From contig JALFLW010000102.1 in assembly GCA_022774505.1 (NCBI GenBank), positions 1 through 32,097 on the forward strand: a stretch of 32,097 nt of DNA. Direction: 5' to 3'. Source of the stretch: Lachnospiraceae bacterium (lineage in GTDB: Bacteria; Bacillota; Clostridia; Lachnospirales; Lachnospiraceae). The translations under genes were made by a program, and so were the position numbers. The notes under the pieces are model-generated. The model did not search any database. It was not told the DNA's origin and saw only the letters and a list, made by a program, of their open reading frames with translations. Below, in pieces: positions 1-6,878 of this stretch (position 1 is its first letter; each line of letters starts with the position of its first letter).

Positions 1-1
1 A

Positions 2-166
2 TTAACAAGGCAGACCTTTTTCTTGATTCCGCTTACCCTGCTGCTCCCGCTTCGTTTCGGAATTATGGGAGTATTGCTAGCGGGGCCTGTTGCTGATTTT
101 TCAGCGTTTGTGCTATCTGTTGTACTGGTGGGTATAGAATTAAAAAAACAAAAAAATGACATGTAA
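2..166 (+). pseudogene. MATE efflux protein, C-terminal end only
   Basis: An open frame enters from the left edge and stops at 164-166, giving the last 54 residues of a membrane protein. It shows a charged turn, a hydrophobic stretch with proline and leucine, a short FGIMGV-type loop, a second hydrophobic stretch and a basic tail (KKQK). This matches the last two membrane segments of MATE-family (DinF/NorM-like) multidrug/cation antiporters. The 5' part lies outside the window, so it may be an intact gene whose end is seen here. An IS66 remnant begins immediately after or inside its last codons, so the natural 3' end may have been altered. It is not the missing half of the MATE fragment at 2102, because the order along the DNA is wrong. 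Confidence 0.6.
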
Positions 167-308
167 ACAGCAAACACTTGTGAATGTCAAGCACTTTGTT
201 GTTTCGGTTAGCATAGATAGTGCAAAGGTTGATATCACGATTAGCGTCAATTCTGATGTGTCGCCACAGCTATTAATGACTGTGATGAGGTTCCTGTCAA
301 ATGCTTAA
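156..308 (+). pseudogene. IS66 accessory protein (TnpA-like), C-terminal remnant
   Basis: A 50-codon frame ends at 306-308 and overlaps the start of the following IS66 orf by 8 bases, the usual arrangement of the IS66 accessory orf and tnpB. Its end (VDITISVNSDVSPQLL followed by a short hydrophobic helix) resembles the C-terminal end of IS66 orfA proteins. The N-terminal helix-turn-helix part is missing and the ATG at 156 lies within the end of the MATE frame, so this start is probably not genuine. Confidence 0.4.
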
Positions 309-612
309 TAATGCTACTGGATTTACTCGTATTTATATTTGCAGTGCGGAGAGAAGCATCAAATCATTCTGCGTCGGAAAACATTCCTGGCACATCATAG
401 ATTCCGTCAAAGGTGCCAATGCAAGTGCACTGTTATACAGTATTGCAGAAAGTGCGAAAGCGAACAGCTTAAAACCATACGAGTATTTTTGCTATTTACT
501 GACCGAACTGGTTAAATATCCGAGAAATGAAGTTCCGGAAGAAGTGCTAAAGAAACTGATGCCATGGTCAAAGGAGCTTCCAGACAGTTGTCGTAAAACA
601 AAAACAAGATAA
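301..612 (+). pseudogene. IS66 tnpB start fused to tnpC transposase end
   Basis: The frame of 103 residues begins with MLNNATGFTRIYI, the typical N-terminus of IS66 TnpB, which would normally continue with CGYTDLR. After residue ~13 it switches to AERSIKSF..., the end of the IS66 TnpC (DDE transposase). Hallmarks are the AERSIK motif, KGANASALLYSI and a long C-terminal helix ending in LPDSCR. The join is in frame, so a chimera could still be translated, but it lacks the DDE catalytic core and TnpB itself. It is best read as the scar of a large internal deletion. The stop at 610-612 is followed at once by a strong hairpin terminator. Confidence 0.75.
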
Positions 613-619
613 TGCATAA

Positions 620-650
620 ATGCCAGCCGGATGGCTGGCATCATTTTTTT
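620..650 (+). terminator. Rho-independent terminator of the IS66 remnant
   Basis: A perfect 9-bp stem (ATGCCAGCC at 620-628 with GGCTGGCAT at 633-641) with a GGAT loop is followed by TCATTTTTTT. It sits 7 bases after the stop of the chimeric IS66 frame. Confidence 0.85.
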
Positions 651-842
651 AGGGTGACTGGTTATTTACCATTTACGCTGCATCCATTATTTTGTAAATA
701 TAAGTCCAATTATTATAAGTATGGAAAAAAGACCATATCTTATATTCGTCTGGATCAGTAAATTCCATGGAGATGATTGCCGGAATAAAAGCATAACACA
801 GCAGGAATATCATAATAGAGTGCTTCGGCAAGATTTAAACTA
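651..842. other. Intergenic stretch without a convincing gene
   Basis: No gene is recognised here. On the minus strand a 46-codon frame (673-813) reads as a hydrophobic segment followed by EFTDPDEYKIWSFF and ends in TAA. It has no clear ribosome site and no family resemblance that I can name. It may be the decayed end of a membrane protein gene. Confidence 0.3.
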
Positions 843-875
843 AGCGTAACAGTTGAGTTGACTGCTACGCTTTTT
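843..875 (+). terminator. Hairpin terminator-like structure
   Basis: AGCGTAACAGT (843-853) pairs with ACTGCTACGCT (861-871) with one mismatch and a 7-base loop. TTTTT follows on the plus strand. It lies just beyond the 3' end of the Rpn-like gene that converges from the right, so it may serve as a shared barrier. Confidence 0.55.
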
Positions 876-888
876 ATATAAGGGGAAA

Positions 889-1620
889 TTATCTATTTTC
901 TAAATTGGTATCGTTATCCAGATATTTTTGGAATTCCTCTGTCGAGATGTGCATTTCGGCGGCAGCAATATTGACAGAGATATGTCCTGCTTTACATAAG
1001 GATACAAGTAACTCAATACGTCCTTCAGAGCGTCCCTCAGAACGTCCCTCAATACGTCCTTCAGAGAACCATTCGGAGCGTCTGCGGGCAATCTCCTTGT
1101 TGATTACTTTGGTCAGTGCATCATCCATCGTTTTCACCGTCCCTTTCTGTTCCGGATCGGCAAGGATCATCTCATAGCGTTGGTCACCGCTCATAACGGC
1201 TAACAGTTTTAGAACGGCATCCACATGCTTGAGTATAGTCTTGTCGTGGGGAACATAGTCTTTGTTTTTGCGTTTTTCGGAAAAGTACCTTGCTACAACA
1301 CGGAAATCGCTTTGAAACTGGTTGATCTGCTCATCGGGAAGCCATGCGATTTCAAAAACATGGATATGATAATCATTGACATAGGGCTCCAGTCCCAGCA
1401 GTGCAATCTGAATCCTGCCAGCGGTCCATGCTTTAAGGATATCCCGCTCCTGCTCATGGAGTCTGGCATCATCAGCCTTATAATGAGATACGGTTGCTGT
1501 AGTTTGCAGAGTATCGGGTTTTACGCGTCTTTCCCCGTGAAACAGCAGGACATTTACAATATCTGCAAACACGTCCTCATAATCTGCAAGTAACTTTTCT
1601 GAAATGTCTTTTTCGCCCAA
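889..1620 (-). pseudogene. Rpn/PD-(D/E)XK transposase-like nuclease with core deletion
   Basis: The family (Rpn recombination-promoting nucleases, PF12784/Transposase_31-like) makes DNA-cutting proteins of about 290-330 residues. Here a TTG start at 1618-1620 is supported by AAAGGAG 6 bases upstream and by a promoter at 1675-1703. The product starts MGEKDISEKLL and is only 243 residues. The N-terminal part (EKLLADYEDVFADIVNVLLF) and the C-terminal half (PYVNDYHIHVFEIAWL, a ~40-residue helical region, then EGRxEGR repeats) are both typical. The central catalytic segment is missing: after IALLGLE the frame jumps straight to PYVNDY, losing the expected ENQT and RVIGYDGA regions. Translation remains in frame, so a protein may be made, but it is probably inactive as a nuclease. 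The frame stays open upstream to 1893 without a start signal, so the longer reading was rejected. Confidence 0.75.
1019..1066 (-). repeat. Four tandem 12-bp units coding for SEGR-type repeats
   Basis: Units of the form CGTCCYTCAGAR (plus-strand reading) occupy 1019-1030, 1031-1042, 1043-1054 and 1055-1066. They encode a charged (S/I)EGR repeat near the C-terminus of the Rpn-like protein. Such 12-bp units are known in this family and can change number by slippage without breaking the frame. Confidence 0.8.
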
Positions 1621-1976
1621 ATGGTTCTCCTTTCTGTAGAAAACACCATATTTGGGAAAAGATATATTTTTCCTATTATATGCCGCTTTCAATGTAAATT
1701 CAATAACAGAATCTAAGGTGTTTAAATGATAAAATGAAATGTGACAGATTTTTAAGAACACGATCGATTTCTTAAAGATTTTTATTTGCAAGGATTGTAA
1801 CATACGGTTTATGGACTGTCGAGAGGTAAATTCAAATTCGGCATAATGCAGAATTTGGGGCAGAAAATGAAATGAAATTTCGGAAGAATTCAAATGATTG
1901 CCGTTTTGTACACGGCATTTTACCCTTTTTGCCGTTTTTGAATTACATTACTTGCTGATCAGTGCATAATGCCGTC
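1621..1976. other. Leader region of the Rpn-like gene and spacer
   Basis: The minus strand carries the promoter of the Rpn-like gene (1675-1703). Beyond it the sequence is AT-rich with an imperfect palindrome near 1750-1785 (TTTAAGAA ... TTCTTAAA around ATCGAT). A short hairpin (TGCCGT/ACGGCA) lies near 1900-1920. No gene is visible. Confidence 0.4.
1675..1703 (-). promoter_or_regulatory. Sigma-A-type promoter for the Rpn-like gene
   Basis: On the minus strand TTGAAT (1698-1703) is followed by a 17-base spacer and TATAAT (1675-1680). It lies about 55 bases upstream of the TTG start at 1620, which supports that start over the longer open frame. Confidence 0.7.
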
Positions 1977-2005
1977 TTGACCTTTTGCTCCCAACATCAT
2001 AAAAT
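1977..2005 (+). promoter_or_regulatory. Sigma-A-type promoter for the truncated MATE gene
   Basis: TTGACC (1977-1982), a 17-base spacer and TAAAAT (2000-2005) lie about 100 bases upstream of the ATG at 2102. The leader contains TGCCGG...CCGGCA, a possible weak hairpin. Confidence 0.6.
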
Positions 2006-2101
2006 CATTTATAAAGATAATGAAAGACAAAATAACTGTTTTGCCGGCAAGTGACAGATACATGAAATCCCGGCATCAGATAGGAAGGTACGGTTACAGA
2101 C

Positions 2102-2881
2102 ATGGAACATAATTTAACCACAGGAAATATTGGAAAGACGATCGCATGTTTTGCGTTGCCATATCTTTTGTCTTATTTTTTGCAGACGTTATATGGGATG
2201 GCGGATCTGTTTATCATTGGCCAGTTTGGGGGAGTGGACGGTATCACGGCAGTTTCCAATGGCGGCCAGGTCATGCATATGCTGACGGTAATTATTGTGG
2301 GACTGGCCATGGGAACCACGGTGACCATCGGAAAGTCCGTGGGAGCCGGAAAGCTGGAGGATGCATCGGAGTCCATTGGCAATACGGTGACATTTTTTAT
2401 GGGATTATCTGTTGTGCTTATGGCTGTCCTGATCTTTTTGGTGAAACCGATCGTGACGTTGATCGGGATTCCAGCGGAGGCAGTAGCCGGGACAAGGCAG
2501 TATCTTCTGGTGTGCTTTATCGGCATTCCGTTTATTACGGCATACAATATTATCAGTGCGATCTTCCGGGGACTTGGTGATTCCAAAAGTCCGATGTACT
2601 TCATTGCGATCGCCTGTGTGGCAAATATCCTGTTAGATTATCTGTTTATCGGATACTTTGGAATGGGACCTGTGGGTGCTGCACTGGGAACCACACTGGC
2701 GCAGACCTTCAGCGTCGTAATGGCATTGTTTGCAATCCGTCGGAAGCAGACGGGGATCCATCTCACCGGGCGGCAGCTTAAGATCAAAGGAGACGTTCTG
2801 GGGCAGATCCTGAAAATCGGAGCCTGTGAAAAAAGCTCTGTAAATGAAACAATACAAGGGTCTTCTATGATAAAATATTAA
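2102..2881 (+). pseudogene. MATE efflux protein, truncated after about 241 residues
   Basis: The start has an AGGAAGG site about 10 bases upstream. Residues 1-241 form a standard MATE N-terminal half: LTTGNIGKTI lead-in, a first helix with MADLFIIGQFGG, then six alternating hydrophobic segments including FRGLGDSKSPM, a conserved MATE loop. After LKIGA (codon 2822-2824), where MATE proteins normally continue into the second half, the frame runs into unrelated DNA and stops at 2879-2881 after 18 foreign residues. The second six-helix bundle is therefore missing and transport is not expected. An IS3-family remnant follows, and the 3' half is not elsewhere in the window. The gene keeps a good promoter and ribosome site, so the loss may be fairly recent. 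Confidence 0.85.
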
Positions 2882-2902
2882 AATCATAGGAGGCCTTTTA
2901 TT

Positions 2903-3076
2903 ATGGCAAGCCCTTTATTTTGGTATGCTACCCGTCAAGTAGACAAATTAAATAACGAAAATTTTTCTTTCCCGGTACTTTATGTACCGGGTTTCTTTAT
3001 GCTACATTTTGAAGTTTCATTGTGTGATACTCCATTGGTGTCAGGATACCTAAGTTTCGCTGAACCCGTTTGTTAG
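2903..3076 (+). other. Short open frame behind a strong ribosome site
   Basis: A 57-codon frame begins at an ATG 7 bases after AGGAGG and opens with MASPLFWYATRQVD. From about codon 12 it reads through the IS3 end and then antisense to the transposase, so only its first codons can be original. I read it as the cut-off start of another gene, perhaps a transposase, joined to the IS3 remnant. No function can be given. Confidence 0.25.
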
Positions 3077-3566
3077 CATAATAATCTAGATATTGTTCTA
3101 TAGCTTTAACTAGTTCTTCTTTTGTTTTGTATTTTTTTCCATAATACATTTCTCTCTTCATTAAGCCCCAAAATCCTTCCATAGGGCCATTGTCAATGCA
3201 TCTTCCAACACGCGACATACTTTGTGTCATGCCGGCATCCAAAATACGCTGTCTAAATGCCCTTGAAGTATATTGGTATCCTCTGTCACTATGAAATATC
3301 GGTGTGGCTTTAGGGTTCTCTACAACAGCTTTATCAAAAGTGTCAAATACAAGTGAATTATCATTATTACTACTGTATACAAATGCAACAGGCCTTCTGT
3401 CGCATAAATCTAAAATCACACTCAGATATATTTTGCCCTTTTTATCATCCTCTACAGTTCCATACTTGAATTCAGACACATCGGTAACCCATTTTTCATT
3501 TATTGAATCTGCCTTAAATTCTCTGTTTAAAATATTTTCCGCAACATATGCTGGATCAGATGCTGG
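2997..3566 (-). pseudogene. IS3-family OrfB transposase, N-terminally truncated
   Basis: An integrase-core (rve, DDE) domain is readable from about 3566 down to the stop at 2997-2999. It begins in the linker (VAENILNREFKAD) and carries NEKWVTDVSEFKYG with the first catalytic Asp, IFHSDRGYQYTS with the second Asp, and NGPMEGFWGLMKREMYY with the catalytic Glu. It ends with the family's usual YNNxRxQ-like tail, here YANKRVQRNLGILTPMEY. The helix-turn-helix orfA and the first ~100 residues of orfB are lost at the junction with helicase DNA. The ATG at 3479 inside the domain is not a natural start. Confidence 0.8.
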
Positions 3567-4124
3567 CTTAGTGCAACAGTTGAACGAGATTATTCGTATA
3601 TTCAGCTAAAATACTTTAATACAAAGGAAGAAATGAAGAAAATAATAACAGATTCTTCTAATGCGGAGAAATGGCTGATTTTTACAGATTCAATTGAAGC
3701 GGGAAAAGCTTTGTGTAATGAAATTAAGGAACGGGTAGCAAATCAGACTGATGTCGGTTACATCGATGCAAAATATGCTTTAGATGAGGATGGACAGGAG
3801 ATTATTGATGAGATTACAAAGGATAATTTTACCCAAAAACGTATTCTAATTGCCACGGCTGTTATTGATAATGTGATTTCTATTAAAGACGAGGATTTAC
3901 GAAATATTGTTATTATGGCAGATACGGAGGAAAGTTTTGTGCAGATGCTTGGCAGGAAAAGACCTGATGGGAAGAACTTGAATGTTTACATATGCAAACG
4001 AGACAAGCGATATTTCGAAAGACGATTGCGTTATGTGCAGCAGGTTTTAAAATTTTATGATGAACAGGCGGTTTATTTGGATCAAATGTTTCAGGACTTC
4101 TCGCATAAGGGGGATAAAGGGTGA
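3567..4124 (+). pseudogene. DEAD/DEAH-box helicase, C-terminal fragment
   Basis: The frame opens at about 3567 with LSATVERDYSYIQ, that is, helicase motif III (SAT), before the ATG at 3633. It continues through a RecA-like second domain: KWLIFTDSIEAGKALCNEI (motif IV region), RILIATAVIDNVISIKDEDLRNIVI (motif V region) and ESFVQMLGRKRPDGKNLNVYI (motif VI, with QMLGRKRPDG). The first RecA domain with Walker A and B is missing, removed at the IS3 junction. The family is common on clostridial phages and conjugative elements, so this is probably mobile-element debris. Its stop at 4122-4124 overlaps the GTG start of the next gene, which may mean that its last codons belong to a lost response-regulator gene. 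Confidence 0.7.
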
Positions 4125-4902
4125 TAAATAAACTTCGGAGACGATTTATTCTGGTGGCAATGTTTTCTACAGTTGTAGTGCTGGTCGCTATTGTGGGTGG
4201 CATGAACATCATGAATTACCGGCAGCTTCAGGCAGATGCGGACCGGATCAATAAAATGATCACGGACAATAATGGAACTTTTCCGAATAACAATGGAGGG
4301 GGCAGGAATGCTCCGAAGCCGAGAGACGACAATCAGAGCAGCGATGGCGGAAGCACAGATTAGCAGGACACCACCGGAAAGTCGGGCGATGGAAGCACAG
4401 ATAACCAGCGACCGGATGGAAATCAACCGCCGGAGCCGCCACAGGGAGGAAAGCAGAATGGTGGTTCTAATCCGGGACAACCGGGAGCTCCGGGCAAGCA
4501 GCATTCCGGCGATATGGGCGAAATGTCACCGGAGGCTCCGTTTGAGACAAGGTATTTTTCCGTGGTGCTGGATGCCTACGGAAAGGTAACCTCCACTAAT
4601 CTCAATAATATTGCAGCGGTATCGGAGGATCAGGCAGAGGAGTTGGCACAAAAGGTAATGAAAGCGGGAGAGAGCAAAGGCTTTATAGTAAAATATTCTA
4701 CCGAGGGCAGCGAGATTCACGTTTCTCTGGAGCGGAAAGGCAGGAAGCTCATGATGCCTCCAGAAATTCGGCGACAGGTGGAAGCGGTATTGGACTTTCT
4801 GTTGCAAAGGCAGTGGCAGAGGCGCATCATGGCAAGCTGACAGCAGAGAGTAAGGATGGCAAAAGCCTTACGATCACGTTGACGGTAGGACCGGCTGTAT
4901 AA
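4121..4902 (+). pseudogene. Sensor histidine kinase, nonsense codon and core deletion
   Basis: A GTG start (4121) with AAGGGGG upstream gives INKLRRRFILVAMFSTVVVLVAIV, an N-terminal membrane helix, then an Asn/Gly/Asp-rich external region. TAG at 4361-4363 interrupts it, but the same frame continues with QDTTGKSGDG and a conserved sensor segment (APFETRYFSVVLDAYGKV). Around 4700-4730 the frame breaks and the next recognisable piece is the G2 box of the kinase ATPase (SRNSATGGSGIGLSVAKAVA, from about 4753) running to TAA at 4900-4902. The HisKA dimerisation/phospho-acceptor region and most of the HATPase domain are absent. The partner response regulator is not present. This is a decayed two-component sensor, and no signalling is expected. 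Confidence 0.8.
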
Positions 4903-4915
4903 GGGGATTGTATTT

Positions 4916-5005
4916 ATGAAGATTGAGAGTATAATAGGAGCCGAAAAAAGAAATACGGATATCGCAGAGAAAAGAGATATCTTCAATAAAAAAAGAAAAG
5001 AGTGA
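4916..5005 (+). CDS. Possible 29-residue peptide, unrecognised
   Basis: An ATG at 4916 is preceded by AAGGGG at a normal distance. The 29 codons are rich in Lys, Glu and Arg (MKIESIIGAEKRNTDIAEKR...) and end in TGA 4 bases before the ATG of the next gene, so the two could be translationally coupled. It may be a leader peptide or the remnant of a larger gene. No family is recognised. Confidence 0.3.
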   Translation: MKIESIIGAEKRNTDIAEKRDIFNKKRKE

Positions 5006-5009
5006 TAAT

Positions 5010-5816
5010 ATGTCTGCTACACTGAAAAAAATTCCAAGGGAAACAGAGGTTGAGGAGGTTTTTGGCAAAATACTTCAGTCACCGGAGGCTTGTGGACGGT
5101 TGGAAGAAATCTTTTATGACCGTTTTTCGGAGGAGAATATATCTCCGGATACGAGATCACAGCATTTTGCAAAAGCTCTTTTTTCGGCATATGAAAATCA
5201 GGATATCAGCGCTCTGCTGTTGGAAATCTGCCAGCGGAGTATGTTCGACCTGCTTCGGGAGGCATATCTGATCCCGAAACGATTTCATGGTAAAGCGGGG
5301 GACAATCCGGTGTTGCTTACAGATGTGGATGGAAATAAGCAGGAAACAGAAAAACGCAAAATTTCTTCTCACGAATGGAATAAGTATCAGGAGATATTGA
5401 AAAATCATGTCTGTGCACCGAGATCAAAGATCTATCTTGCAGATGGATATGATATTGTGCGCCGTTATACGGATGATCTGGACATTAAAGAGGACTATGT
5501 AAATCCAAAGCGGGGAATTTTTATTCTGTATGCGCTTCCGGACACGGCAGCTCTTGGAATGAGTGAAGCACAGGCGTATGCGATCATATGGGATGCCTTT
5601 CAGCAGATTCAGAAATGCGCTCTTTCGGCAATGGTGTATTATGGTCAGGAAACTGGCTTGAAGAATGAACGCAAATTTGATGAGATCGGTGTGCTTCTTC
5701 CAATCAGGCAGTTTGAAAAAAAGATATTACATTATCTTACGGAAATTGACGGCATTGTGCTGGCAAGCAGAGAAGAGCTGATGAAAAAAGCAGGAAAAGA
5801 TAGTCTGGAGCTATGA
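5010..5816 (+). CDS. Hypothetical soluble protein, 268 residues
   Basis: I do not recognise the family. The protein is hydrophilic with no signal peptide and no membrane segment. The N-terminal ~95 residues look helical and acidic (EVEEVFGKILQSPEACGRLEEIF). A middle part has LTDVDGNKQETEKRKISSHEW. The C-terminal half has a mixed alpha/beta look (GIFILYALPDTAALGMSEAQAYAIIWDAF, then KILHYLTEIDGIVLASREEL). No catalytic motif stands out. Codon use and the intact frame suggest a real gene, although it directly follows a decayed region. Its stop (5814-5816) abuts the stop of the convergent LysR gene (5811-5813), so no terminator lies between them. The ribosome site is weak and may depend on coupling with the short frame just upstream. 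Confidence 0.6.
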   Translation: MSATLKKIPRETEVEEVFGKILQSPEACGRLEEIFYDRFSEENISPDTRSQHFAKALFSAYENQDISALLLEICQRSMFDLLREAYLIPKRFHGKAGDNPVLLTDVDGNKQETEKRKISSHEWNKYQEILKNHVCAPRSKIYLADGYDIVRRYTDDLDIKEDYVNPKRGIFILYALPDTAALGMSEAQAYAIIWDAFQQIQKCALSAMVYYGQETGLKNERKFDEIGVLLPIRQFEKKILHYLTEIDGIVLASREELMKKAGKDSLEL

Positions 5817-6698
5817 TTGCAGAATCAGATCCTTCAGTTTTTTTGCCGCACTACTCAAAGGTCTTTGAAAGTCTGAAACCATACAAATGTGACGACACGG
5901 AATGGTTTCCTGTAACTGTATGGGAATCACCTCATGGCTTTGAATAGCAGGAATTGTCATAAATTCCGGAATAAAAGCAAGTCCCAGCTCGGACTTGACG
6001 AGAGGCAGGATCTGGTCTGTCGTTGCAACCTCTGTATCCGGTTCCAATTCCAGGCCATAGGAAAGAAATAGCTGATGATAAAATGCAAAGGTCATGGTTT
6101 CTTTGCCCAGACAGATCAGGGGATAATTTTGTAGCTCCCACAAGGACAGAGTCTGGCTGCTTAATGCAGTAAATGTTTTACCGCCGATCAGAACCTCCCG
6201 GAAGGATTGAAGTTTTACCTCCTTCAAGGGAGGTTTTGCCGTTGTAGGAGTGGTAACGACTGCAAAATCGATTTCTCCGTTTTTGACCGCATCCACTGCC
6301 TGAGGAGTAGAATGATTGTAAATTTTAAGACGGATACCGGGGTATGTCATATGAAAAATTTTCAGCCGCTCCAACAGGTAAATGCTGAGTGCGGTTTCGC
6401 TGGCACCGATGGAAATGCTGCCGTGCTCCAGACCGGTGCTTTCGGTAAGTTCTTCCTCTGCCAGCTGTAATTGTGCCATGGCGGCAGATACTCTTGTGTA
6501 AAGACGTTCTCCCTCCGGTGTGAGCCGGACACCGCGGTTTGTTCGGATAAAGAGGGTACAGTGGATTTCGCATTCCAGACAATTCATGGCACGGGTAATA
6601 TTTGGCTGGCTGTTTCCAAGAACCCTTGCGGCTTTCGTGAGACTGCCGTATTTGGCTACATAATAAAATATCTTATAGTATTCAAAATTTATATTCAT
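5811..6698 (-). CDS. LysR-family transcriptional regulator
   Basis: The product is a 295-residue LysR protein, the usual size. Residues 1-60 form the winged helix-turn-helix (INFEYYKIFYYVAKYGSLTKAARVLGNSQPNITRAM), with the LysR signature running on through FIRTNRGVRLTPEGERLY. A linker helix follows (~60-85). The effector-binding domain with its two Rossmann-like lobes occupies about residues 90-290 (SISIGASETALSIYLLERLKIF, DFAVVTTPTT). The start was placed at the ATG at 6698 because GAGG lies 6 bases upstream; four extra codons to 6710 have no such site. It is divergent from purA with ~180 bases between the starts, the classic layout for a LysR protein acting on its neighbour. The effector cannot be read from sequence. 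Confidence 0.88.
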   Translation of the reverse strand: MNINFEYYKIFYYVAKYGSLTKAARVLGNSQPNITRAMNCLECEIHCTLFIRTNRGVRLTPEGERLYTRVSAAMAQLQLAEEELTESTGLEHGSISIGASETALSIYLLERLKIFHMTYPGIRLKIYNHSTPQAVDAVKNGEIDFAVVTTPTTAKPPLKEVKLQSFREVLIGGKTFTALSSQTLSLWELQNYPLICLGKETMTFAFYHQLFLSYGLELEPDTEVATTDQILPLVKSELGLAFIPEFMTIPAIQSHEVIPIQLQETIPCRHICMVSDFQRPLSSAAKKLKDLILQS

Positions 6699-6781
6699 AA
6701 AAATCCTCATTTCTGAGCGTTTATCGCACGCATTTCCTTCTGGTATATCAAAATGTTATATCAATCATATCAATAATAGCT

Positions 6782-6810
6782 TTTACATATTTCTACAGGG
6801 TCAGTATAAT
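6782..6810 (+). promoter_or_regulatory. Sigma-A-type promoter for purA
   Basis: TTTACA (6782-6787), a 17-base spacer and TATAAT (6805-6810) lie ~70 bases upstream of the purA ATG. AT-rich repeats of ATATCA (about 6745-6775) lie just upstream, between this promoter and the divergent LysR gene, and could be regulator sites. GGACTT...AAGTCC in the leader (about 6840-6855) can form a small hairpin. Confidence 0.65.
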
Positions 6811-6878
6811 AAATCTCGAAGAAAAAAACAAGATGTTCTGGGACTTGTAAAGTCCATAAACACAGAGGAGGAAGAATT

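Larger units (their letters stand above)
156..650 (+). mobile_element. Internally deleted IS66-family element
   Basis: The stretch holds, in order, the tail of an IS66 accessory orf (tnpA-like), the first dozen codons of tnpB and the last ~90 codons of the tnpC transposase, closed by a hairpin terminator. A normal IS66 element carries complete tnpA, tnpB and tnpC over about 2.5 kb. Here everything between the start of tnpB and the end of tnpC is gone, so the element cannot transpose by itself. The left boundary is uncertain and touches the MATE stop codon at 164-166. I could not identify terminal inverted repeats with confidence. Confidence 0.65.
2825..3566 (-). mobile_element. IS3-family (IS150-like) insertion remnant
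   Basis: This segment separates the broken MATE gene from a broken helicase gene. It contains the 3' two-thirds of an orfB transposase on the minus strand (2997 to about 3566) and a non-coding end. A plausible element end is the CGTCAAGTAGACAAAT sequence near 2934-2950. Bases 2825-2925 do not look like the same element: they hold a TATGATAAAAT box, AGGAGG and an ATG at 2903, and may be the end of another inserted sequence. orfA and the N-terminal part of orfB are missing, so the element is dead. The right boundary is set by where helicase coding resumes. Confidence 0.6.

Noticed and set aside
673..813. 46-codon minus-strand frame as a small membrane protein gene
   Set aside because: It has no ribosome site or homology signal. 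It was kept only as a note on the intergenic stretch.
1019..1066. Tandem repeats as a CRISPR array
   Set aside because: The units are 12 bases, directly adjacent with no spacers, and encode a protein repeat in frame.
889..1893. Rpn-like protein starting at 1893
   Set aside because: The region 1621-1893 contains the promoter and ribosome site for the TTG start at 1620, and its translation does not resemble the family.
1..2881. The two MATE fragments as halves of one interrupted gene
   Set aside because: The C-terminal piece lies upstream of the N-terminal piece on the same strand, and together they would still lack most of the second half. They are two different genes unless an inversion or duplication is assumed.
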